NCBI RefSeq assembly: GCF_032118995.1 | Contig: NC_092653.1 | Coordinates: 24,385,202 to 24,449,201 of the forward strand | Length of the DNA: 64,000 nt | Source: Asterias amurensis | Lineage: Eukaryota; Echinodermata; Asteroidea; Forcipulatida; Asteriidae | Direction: 5' to 3' | Shown: positions 56,801 through 64,000 of the stretch, in pieces | How positions within the stretch are numbered: position 1 is the first letter of the stretch | How the letters are laid out: the number at the start of each line of letters is the position of its first letter | Notes under the pieces: generated by a model | Databases searched by the model: none | The model's input: the letters and a program-made list of their open reading frames with translations, nothing else | Told to the model about the DNA's origin: nothing | Program-made: the position numbers and the translations under genes

Positions 56801-58220
56801 CCCGAGTCTAACATCCAAGGTCAGCAAGGTATAGGCCTAAGCATTGCATTGGATTGGACAAATGCCAACAGTGGAAAATTCTAGTCTTCACGTAAATACC
56901 ATTGTAGGTCAATGACAAATTATTAAATTTTTCACATTGATCAACTGTATTGAACTATGCCCCTCATACTCATTTTGCTTTAAAGGGACCACTTTTTTTA
57001 TGATAGGCTTTTAAAGTTAACTTACCTTTACTTTTTCCAGTCATATCAAATTCATGGATTTTAGTATTCCAACAAATAGTCTTTACAACTGAGTCTTATG
57101 AGTATAACTACGTATAAATTGGTAATTTTCAGGTGAGCGGCAATTTACACATAGATAAAATGCGACACAAAGTACAATGTCCGCCTGTGCTATCTCTAAA
57201 AAGTCACCTTCAGTACCAGGCAGTTATTGAAACCTATGACGCTATTTCATCATCAATGTCAATAATCCATGTGTGACATATTTATTGTAATCAGTGTACA
57301 AACGTTGTATCACAAAAACACATAACAAGTGTATACATTACTAAATTTAATTATAAATTTTTTTCCAGGGATTATTTGAAGCAGTCAACATTTTGATATT
57401 ATCATTTGAATAGTACCAGATAATAAACCTGTAAAAACAGGCTAAATTGTACAATGTGTTCTTGTGTGTCAATGAGAACAAATCACAGAGCAACAAAAGG
57501 TCCAAATCAAAAAATCATGGTGATTTCATCTTTCAAAATAATCAGTGAAACCATGGATTCTACCCCCATGGTGTCACTTTGAAATTACTTTAAAAAAATT
57601 ATCAACCTGGAGTTTATGACTGAATGAATGAAATATTACTATTTAGGGGTTAGGAGTGAATGTAGGCTGCATTGACAATAATGTTTCCTAATTACAGTGA
57701 CCCAAACCAAATTATTTGGCAAACATAAATCAAAACACAAGACTCAAGAGAACCACAAAAATTTTTTCCATGAATGTTGTCATGTCTTTCATCCTTGCAT
57801 GATCCTTGCAACAGCATACTGGTACTGTAGTGGATGGTATGGTAGGCCTAGTTCCTACTTCTGAAGCCACAAAACTACTGCCTGGCGTACTGCTTGCGTT
57901 CCTTTGATTGAGTTGATTGAAATGAAATCATGGCCATCATCAAACAAATTGGCGCTTCTAAAGAAACCATTCCACACACCCATTCCTATTAAACATGTCA
58001 TAAACAAACACAGTACAACAACTACAAACGAAAAGGGTTAAAATTAAAAGAAACATCAAGAGTTTTGATTTGAGATCGCCGTTTTTATGCCTACGTACGT
58101 GCGTGCCTGTACGACAACAACACGCAACATTCAAGCATAGCTAGAGATACCCATGCCCCCATTGCCCATTGATGAATACTCACGTAATTTTTCAGTCGTG
58201 GTAAACTGGAAACTGGCCAT
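44877..58220 (-). CDS. WSB1: WD repeat and SOCS box protein (WSB1/WSB2 type)
   Basis: Substrate-recognition subunit of an Elongin B/C-cullin ubiquitin ligase. Coding exons, minus strand: 58220-58184, 55142-54956, 54221-53923, 49660-49431, 48568-48396, 47875-47762, 47106-46996, 45045-44877. Every junction is GT-AG, phases fit, and the total is 1320 bases (439 residues; human WSB1 has 421). The start MASFQF resembles human WSB1. WD-type blades include HETWAVAFAPD (about 48-58), DCGEVVWSLA, DHKDVIRDLKFSPDGSL, GHSNWVYGCAFAPD, GHYHDVVTCDFSPDGALLAT (about 268-287) and FVRHMAFSPDGS. Residues 397-439 are the SOCS box: a BC box LQHMCRLAIRR (403-412 region) and a cullin-box-like LNLPPGLRTYL. The reading frame has an in-frame stop upstream of the ATG, and four upstream ATGs (58330, 58322, 58302, 58287) could lower translation. 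A donor (GTAAGT at 44870) lies six bases past the stop, implying a 3'UTR intron. WSB1 versus WSB2 is not settled; it may be the single co-orthologue of both. Confidence 0.95.
45409..46118. mobile_element. 710-bp foldback transposon with 9-bp target duplication
   Basis: The termini are inverted copies of TAGCCTTGCTCAAGGCAG, identical for 21 bp and then similar through CTCCGAAAA and AAACCCACCCG. GCTCGCAGG occurs directly at 45400-45408 and 46119-46127. Deeper inside, at 45585 and ending 45974, a second inverted pair starting CATGCGGAGGCCGTCAGG matches over about 40 bp. It lies in WSB intron 7 and has no coding capacity. Confidence 0.9.
46248..46840. mobile_element. 593-bp hAT-like non-autonomous transposon
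   Basis: Left end TAGTGCTGGGCGAAT and inverted right end TAGGCCTGGGCGAAC. ATGAATAGTA is repeated directly at 46238-46247 and 46841-46850, containing an 8-bp hAT-size duplication. The interior is rich in CCGGATATT / AATATCCGG words. It starts only 130 bp from the previous element, in the same WSB intron. Confidence 0.88.
48149..48291. mobile_element. 143-bp foldback element
   Basis: ACAATTGTTGCACGCTGTGA at the left is mirrored by TCACAGCGTGCAACAATTGT at the right, and inner blocks (CCATGG, TTTTGTACACC, GGAAAATGGCACC-like) also pair. Almost the whole element forms one imperfect hairpin. It lies in WSB intron 5, about 100 bp past exon 5. Confidence 0.8.
48951..49104. mobile_element. 154-bp palindromic miniature element
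   Basis: CCAGGGGTCGATTTCACAAA at the left matches the inverted right end CCAGGGGTCGATTTTGGCAA, both followed by GAGTTAGGACTAGTC. The interior repeats GACTAGTCCTA, itself palindromic at ACTAGT. It lies in WSB intron 4. Confidence 0.85.
53273..53468 (+). mobile_element. Family A TTAA element, 3'-truncated
   Basis: TTAA (53269-53272) is followed by AGACACTGGACACTATTGG and family A sequence to GCTTTCAGATGCTTGATTTC, where it stops. A short extra segment containing CACCATGGTCACACCACA interrupts the usual ACACCCTTGTCACACGAAG. The SINE below starts within a few bases. Confidence 0.75.
53475..53885 (+). mobile_element. tRNA-derived SINE, fullest copy
   Basis: A degenerate A box (TGGCTTACGGTTAAGA) and a good B box (GGGTTCAAGCCCC) head the element. 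The body contains CAAGACACTTAACCATGATG, AGTGCACTTATCGAAAAGAG, CCTTGTAAACCATTACATGG and ACCTTGCAGGAAAATAC, and the tail is GCGCACTGTATAA. The partial copies at 15070 and 35405 share these words, so this is an active-in-the-past family. Confidence 0.8.
54559..54917 (+). mobile_element. Family A TTAA element, nearly full length
   Basis: Left end AGACACTGGACACTATTGG with a decayed TTAA; right end CAATAGTTTCCACTGCCT followed by TTAA at 54918-54921. It ends only about 35 bp from the donor side of WSB exon 2. Confidence 0.8.
55391..55502. repeat. Perfect 56-bp tandem duplication
   Basis: The block from TGTTGTTGTTGATTAGG to GGAAATCAGAGAAAC occurs twice head to tail with no difference that I can see. 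It lies in WSB intron 1, about 250 bp upstream of exon 2. Confidence 0.9.
56225..56640. mobile_element. Inverted-repeat element with CGTTCCCACTGGA words
   Basis: Inverted right end AAGACCGCGTTCCCACTGG resembles left end TTACACCCCGTTCCCTCTGG. GTGGGAACGC/GCGTTCC words and GGGCGATCA/TGATCGCCC words recur in both orientations through the interior. Family unknown; no target duplication found. Confidence 0.6.
56641..58150. other. WSB intron 1, remainder
   Basis: AT-rich sequence without a supported exon. Nothing recognised beyond short homopolymers and TAGGCCTA words. Confidence 0.5.
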
Positions 58221-58379
58221 CACTGGCCGACCACTCTCCAAGACTTCACGTCGGTTTTGGAAGACTGGTGGTAGAATCCTTGATCATGAACAGCTTGACC
58301 ATAAGCAGAATTCCCACTTCATCCAACCATCCAACAAACGTAGCGAGGGGTCAAATATCTGCTGAGTCGTTTAATTTTT

Positions 58380-59230
58380 AAAATCCAACAAAATACTGAA
58401 AGTGAAATCCAGAGGCTTGTCGTGGGATGTGGCTGTGACGGCACATACGCATGCGTGTATGAATTACAAACAAGGCGTTGAATAAACAAACAATACTATT
58501 TTTGTTGAGACGTATATTCCTCACATTTAAAGAAATATCATTGGCTAAATCTATCCCAAAATAACGTATGTCTATTCTACAGAACGATCCCTACACATTG
58601 AAAGGTTCAGCTGGTAGTTATGACTCTGTTATGGCGGAGGATTTCAATGATTCATGAACTGTTTTTGGTGAGCAGAATGTTCGAAGAACGTAAACACAGT
58701 GACATCCATATGATGACAGTGTGTGCGTGTGGCGTGTAACAAAAATAAAAACCCTATAGAGATAGAGGGCGCTGTTGGGAATACGGCATCCTTTTTGTCA
58801 CGGCCGGTGGTGTCGCATGCAATGTCCTGTATGCAATACTGTCCGGGACAGTATTGCATAATGGTCCGCCGGACAGCTTTGCGTATGCAATCGTGTCCGC
58901 CCGGACGCTGCTGCACAATGCAATTGTGCTCGGACACATTTACATAAGCAGTTGTGTCCGCCCCGTGCAAAACCGACGCCCTTGGTCGACGGAACACGTT
59001 CGCCAAGTGCATGTCATGAATGGAAATGTTCGGCCGTTGGGTAAGGAGATTTTGTCCCCGGATGAGATTCTCCCCGAGCGTTCTGTCCACACCCGTCAGG
59101 GCGAACGGTGTATCCAAACTTATTGTGATAGCGCCCTCTTCTGAATCCCCCTCCTCCAGCCAAAAGTAGTTTCCCATGGGATTGGGGACAGGATCTCCGG
59201 TGGACAGGATAACCTGGGGCACCGGCTTTT
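58380..59230. promoter_or_regulatory. GC-richer region upstream of the WSB gene
   Basis: The DNA upstream of WSB exon 1 becomes richer in G, C and CpG than the introns. This suits a TATA-less CpG-type promoter, but I see no defined core element. A 192-codon minus-strand frame (59222-58644) crosses it and looks like a by-product of composition and of the dyad cluster inside. Confidence 0.3.
58795..58960. repeat. Cluster of GTCCG/CGGAC dyads
   Basis: A perfect 31-bp palindrome (58830-58860, arms TATGCAATACTGTCC, one central base) is followed by further GTCCGCCGGAC, GTCCGCCCGGAC and CTCGGACAC dyads at roughly 25-35 bp spacing. Between them are TGCGTATGCAAT, CACAATGCAATT and ACATAAGCAGTT, which look like variants of one linker. 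Confidence 0.75.
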
Positions 59231-62020
59231 ATTTAGATAGGCCTAGCGTAGTGGATCGGTAGGGAGGGTGTGGGGGCGGGGCTACCCTATCTTCAAATGG
59301 GTTTACAGACAGATCAATCGGAAGAGTGGAAACATTGTTAAGGTCCCAAGCCTTGGATATTGCTCATGTGTGCGAAAAATTACCACTTCTCATTGTTCAA
59401 TTAAGTTTAATCAAGTTTTAAAGTTCTGCATCTTGTTTTTCGACAGCCAATCAGCATGCAGCACTTCCACGTCGAAGCCAAACAACCACCACAAGAGGGC
59501 GGTATCTTAGAAGGTTCAACAATCACCACCAGTGACAAAAAAATATGTTTGTGATTATCATTGAATCAATTTTATCTGGCCCTAGAAAAACACACAGACC
59601 TGACTTCTTGCTAAGCCATTGCTAAAAGTGTAACCAGTTTTGAGTATTAATAATTATTTATTTTATTACCATATAATTAACGCAGGCAACACTTAATTTC
59701 CATTTCAGACAGCAGTGATGGGCTTGCTTCAATCCTCTCCTCGAGAAATCTCACACTTTGGCCAATGCGATCCTGCAAACTACAAAAACTAATGTCCCCT
59801 AATGACTGCACATTTAATTAAGCAGGTAGCCGCAAAATGAAGGGTGTATGTGGTCAACAATTATAGAGTCCTCGGCAATCGGAGATCCAGGTTTGTGTAG
59901 ACGGGCTTAAGTTTATTAGTTTCTACCTCTTATTATGTCGTCCGCATGTTCTCGCAATTCTAAAAAATATTTCGAAGACCATCTTGTCAGTGACATTATG
60001 AAGCCCCACACAGTCGATATTGCTTTTAGGGCTCCAGTGAAGAAAGTCGTTTACATTGTGTAGACTTATAAAGGCTCAACAAACATTAAGAGAAGAAGTG
60101 TACACAGATGAAGTGGGCACTCCGGATCAATGTCTTATTCTGAACAACATCGCCTCCTTTTTGATATAGAGGCCTATCTTATTATGGTATAATGATCGAG
60201 ACTCTAAATTTTACATAGGCTGTACAAATGGCACCGTCAAAATGTACGATTAAAAAACTCACAAAAGAGGAATCACTAGTAGTAGAGATCGCAATAATTT
60301 TAAAGAGGTTTGTTTTGAAGTCTTACGTTATGATTCGCACAATAGCGGCCTTCGTATTTTGCGGATTGCCACTATTGTCATGAAAAATCGCATGCAATAT
60401 ATTTTGAGTAATAGAATTTATGTTAATATTTTGAGTATAAGAGAATGATGTGCAGTCAGGGTGTTACTTATTAACACTAAAGAAGGTCTCGGTACGCTCT
60501 CTTCTCGTTGATGAATAACCCATCCATGTATTGAAGCAAGCTGTAAGATAAGCTCATCCACCTGCAGGTTGGATACTGTCATGTTTTCTGTCTCCTTTGT
60601 CACCACATTCAAATCCTCTATTGCCTCCCTTCTATTGACTCCCTTCTTTAGGAGGCTTGAGACTATATTACAGGGGTTGCAGGTCGTGGAGGCAAGCTCT
60701 CTGAGGGTTTAAATTATTCAATCTGCTTGGCTCAGTGGGTAACTACGGGAGGCTTTTCGTCGTGGCGACCCATCAGTGTAACGCCTTGCTAGATGCTCGT
60801 CTCATCGTACACCCCAAGGGATGTTGACTCGCTAAGTATAATCCCTGCGCATAATAATACAAGTACTGTTCAGTATTTGATGATGAGAGGTATACAGTGC
60901 TGTGTTTGTTTGGGATGACCGTGGGTGTGCCAGCAGGCTCTGGGTCCGCAGTACATGTAAGCATAGAGAAAGGTCTATGATGTAAGTAAGCGCTTGTGGA
61001 TGACATGTCTTCAGGCTTTTGAGTTCAGTCTTTTTGTGCACATTCTGGGAATCTGATTGTTCTAGTTTGAAGCGGATAAGTAACTGCAGTTGGGGACAAG
61101 GAATCTATGTCAAAACTACATCTTGACGTGGTCTGGGAGAAGAATTGGTGGGCAGAGGACCAGTGCAATGTTCATTCTTCATTCTGATCAATATTGTATG
61201 TATGCATTCGCTGGAGGTGATTTGCAGTGATCTGTGAGTGAAGATTTTCCCCGAAGATCTGACTACTTTGTGACGATAACAAGAAATTGAACATTACTCT
61301 CCAGGAAGTGATCTGATCCGATTAGCGAGTGATAGCAGGAGTCACCTTGAGCGAACCGCAGCCTGTAGCGTTTTCACCATCACAGTGTCAGTGCGTCAAA
61401 TCGACCCTTAAAATCAGCCGGTCACCAAGGCTAGTGGGTTGGCCCTTTGGATTTGGGATTAGTACAATAAAAATAAGTTAGCCTATACGATCACTAAAGA
61501 AAACTGATTGACAGCTGAGATTACAAGTGACTACCAGGAGTGCAAAAGGTACAACCCAATCTAGCCCTTCAAGACACTTCATAGTTTTTGTACTTCTTAT
61601 GGGATGGACCTGCGTGAAAAGAGTTTGAAGGTATAGCTCTTCAACTGAAAGTGAAATATTGTAGAAGGCTACTGCTTGGATAGCTCTTGACCTGAGAGGC
61701 CTACTGCTTGTATGTCTTTCCTGTCTTCACACTGTGAGATATAGACAACAACTGTTACTCTCGACAGGGAACCCATAGTGGTTGACTCATCCCCTATTGC
61801 ACAGGGTCTTCTGATCAGTCCTTAATCACTTCTGTCCGTTGGAGTATATTGTTATTGAATAACCGTCAAATAATGTTCATTTCCGCCTAACACTGCAACG
61901 CTACTCTAAGACAGCAGTAGTGGATAAGAGTGTACCTCCCTCATAGTCTCCATTTTAGTTACACGCCTCATTAAGACGTAACATTGTGCAGTGTTATTTC
62001 TTACAAATTCGTCGAAAAGC
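59231..62020. other. Intergenic region between divergent genes
   Basis: No supported coding exon. The plus-strand segment from about 61700 to 62024 may be the 5' leader of the gene beginning at 62025. Small frames at 60418-61041 on the minus strand have no domain-like content. Confidence 0.4.
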
Positions 62021-62024
62021 AACA

Positions 62025-63819
62025 ATGTCGTCCTTCCAATCCCGCGCCCCTGGATTTAGAACAGCATGGACAAGGGTCTCCCCCACTCCAAGACAACAGC
62101 CAAGTAAGTACACAATTATCTTTATTATGTTGTTGTGTCATCTATTACTTGTTTGTCTCCAAAACAATGAGTGGTTCATTTCTTCGAGTTGTCTCCCCGC
62201 TTTAGATCTCAAACCACTGCCACGATTCCTCGGGCGATAACTGGCCTTAAGGTCATCATGAAGTTAGGAATCCATCAACGGGATTTCGACCTCTATTTTA
62301 CCACTGAATAACTGAATTATTTCTGATTATTGTGAAAACTTGTATGGTTTACTAGGATCAATACAGTCAAGACTCGATGGTGGACAAGCGCGGCTACCTT
62401 TAGTGTGCGTGTGTTGGCAATAGCGCCCTCATGGTTGAACTTCAGTACAAGTTCAATAGTTTGTACAAAAGCGCCTTGAGGTTGTAGACCTATGTGTACA
62501 ATCAACATTACTTTAGAAAAGACATACAATGTAACAGCTATGGCATTGGCCCAGTATGGTAATAATGATTGTATTTACTCCCCCGATGCCCAATGAAAAA
62601 ACATGAACTTGTAACCCTACTTCATAAAAGAAATCTACTTGCAATGCACCAGTGAGCATTCATTCATAATTCGCAACCCCAAAGTTTAAAAAGAGGCCCA
62701 GGCTTTAAAACCCAGCCAAACGTAAAATGTGTTCCAAGGTCTGCAGCTATTTAAAAGATTTGGACTATGTGCATGTAAGCATTTGTATTCATTTCATGGT
62801 GCAAACATGGCTGAGAGATACACAAGCGGAAATGGTAAGTACATACAGGTATAAAAGTAATCATATTTTGTTCGTTTTCAGTTGTTCGACTTGAAAATTA
62901 ATGTTCTCTTGAAAAAGTTATTTACATGTAGTTGTGAATCCGCCGCCATGACTAATTTGCGAACTCGAAAGAGTTTGACAATAATAGGCCTATGCCAAAC
63001 TTGCGGAATACCGTGATCGAAACTGTAAAGTTTGCAGAGTTTGTAGAAAAAAATACATAGAAACACTGTAAGAAACCAGTACAAATTCCGGGTTGCAGTA
63101 TAATATTATGGTTAATGTTGGCCCTTGGTATTCGTTGAGAACATTTACAGTAGTGGTTTTGTTTCAGCTTATAGACTTGCAGCTTTACAATCACGTTGAC
63201 ATGACTGTACGAGCGTTTTCGAAATCACGTGTCTGTGCGTTAGTGGTGTCACACTATGCTGTGGGTGCGCATGCTCTCGGATGCAAGGTTTCAAAATGGT
63301 GGTATAGCGTAACTGAATGCCGTGCACATGGTTTCGAAAACGTCCTAGGTCCATAGCGATCAACACGACCATGGGCTGACTATCGAAACTGATTCTTGCA
63401 TGCTAATTATTCATGTTGGGCTATACAGCTAATAGTCACACAAGCGTGATCAAGAAGCATTATTGACAACATAAAATATAAAATGGCTGAAGCAGGTCGT
63501 AAAGTGCCACCGGAGAAGCCGTCCAGGCGACGGTCAAAGTTGTTTAAAGGTAATGTAAAATCATTTTACTTATTTTGTTGTAAAGATCGACATCAAAATA
63601 ATAAGGAGTTGGTACAAACCTTTCTTTGCAAAGTGTGTACATATACGGACTCTTATTGCAAACGTGAACAATAACAAATTAATATTGTGTATAAAGTTTT
63701 TGCGTATTATGTGATATATTTTAACAGGTGCCCTAGAACGTTTCGAGTTAAATAGCCGCAGTTCATCGGTCACCGAACGAGAAACACGACGTGGTGAAGC
63801 TGCTGCCGACAGTCACCAG
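62025..63819 (+). CDS. 5' end of an unidentified gene with alternative first exons
   Basis: Three short candidate first coding exons each start with ATG and end at a consensus donor in phase 1: 62025-62103 (begins MSSFQSRAPGFRTAWTRVS, donor GTAAGTAC), 62807-62834 (MAERYTSGN, donor GTAAGTAC) and 63483-63549 (MAEAGRKVPPEKPSRRRSK, donor GTAATG). All can join the exon 63728-63819 (acceptor TTTTAACAG; reads ALERFELNSRSSSVTERETR and ends HQ before GTAAAG). The encoded N-termini are basic and serine-rich, without a signal peptide or recognised domain. Alternative promoters giving different N-termini on a shared body are common in signalling and cytoskeletal genes, but I cannot name this one. The rest lies beyond the right edge. 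The third first exon and the common exon are the better supported pair. Confidence 0.5.
63211..63345. mobile_element. Small inverted-repeat element with TTTCGAAA ends
   Basis: GAGCGTTTTCGAAATCACGTG at the left resembles the inverted right end GGACGTTTTCGAAACCATGTG (first 20 bases considered). It lies between two alternative first exons of the plus-strand gene. Boundaries are approximate. Confidence 0.5.
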
Positions 63820-64000
63820 GTAAAGTATTACAAACAGCATTCTTGCTCCTCTCTGTTTTCTTTACTAACTCTCTATCTTAGATGGACATTGACGGAACTA
63901 GGCTTCGGATGGGGGAAGGGTGGGAAATTTATTGGAAAGTTGGAATCTATGGAAATTAAATTAAGGCTAATGCTCAATGTTGGCTTGTTATGCTTGAGAA

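Noticed and set aside
58644..59222. 192-codon minus-strand frame upstream of WSB
   Set aside because: It crosses the palindrome cluster and a GC-rich patch; composition changes along its length and no domain is visible. A real first exon inside it cannot be fully excluded.
60418..61041. Minus-strand frames upstream of the right-edge gene
   Set aside because: Overlapping frames of 64-77 codons with no start context, domain or splice evidence.

Overview
This window is animal nuclear DNA: AT-rich, with interrupted genes, GT-AG splice sites, minisatellites and many small transposons. Frequent TACATGTA and TAGGCCTA words, a repeated tRNA-derived SINE and TTAA-flanked miniature elements suggest an echinoderm, probably a sea star. 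That assignment is an inference from sequence character; no marker gene proves it.

Four gene signals can be supported. The best is a complete WSB1/WSB2-type gene on the minus strand (58220 to 44877). It has eight coding exons whose splice phases all fit and gives 439 residues of WD40 repeats plus a C-terminal SOCS box, the substrate receptor of a cullin-RING ubiquitin ligase. A minus-strand gene at 12735-13334 encodes a secreted PAN/apple-domain protein with a Ser-Pro-Ser-Gln tail. A small plus-strand coding exon at 7589-7654 resembles the N-terminus of the heat-stable PKA inhibitor (PKI). At the right edge (62-64 kb) the 5' end of a plus-strand gene shows up to three alternative first coding exons, all in phase 1, that can join one common exon; the rest of the gene lies outside the window.

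Layout: 0-9 kb holds low-complexity DNA and several transposons with inverted ends; 7.5-11.4 kb is a possible PKI-like transcription unit with an AT-rich 3'UTR-like tail; 12.7-13.3 kb is the PAN gene; 13.6-32.2 kb is a string of tandem arrays (25 bp, 81 bp, a 1.7-kb compound duplication, a 5.1-kb array of a 30-bp unit, and AT-rich units); 33-44.8 kb is mostly non-coding with SINEs, hairpins and the likely 3'UTR of the WSB gene; 44.9-58.2 kb is the WSB gene with introns full of mobile elements; 58.4-62 kb is the intergenic region between two divergent genes.

No defence island, biosynthetic cluster or other multi-gene system was seen. The most unusual items are the 30-bp array, which keeps three long reading frames open and shows codon-like variation in one of them; a repeated two-hairpin unit at 19.8-22.6 kb; and a set of datable nested or adjacent transposon insertions.
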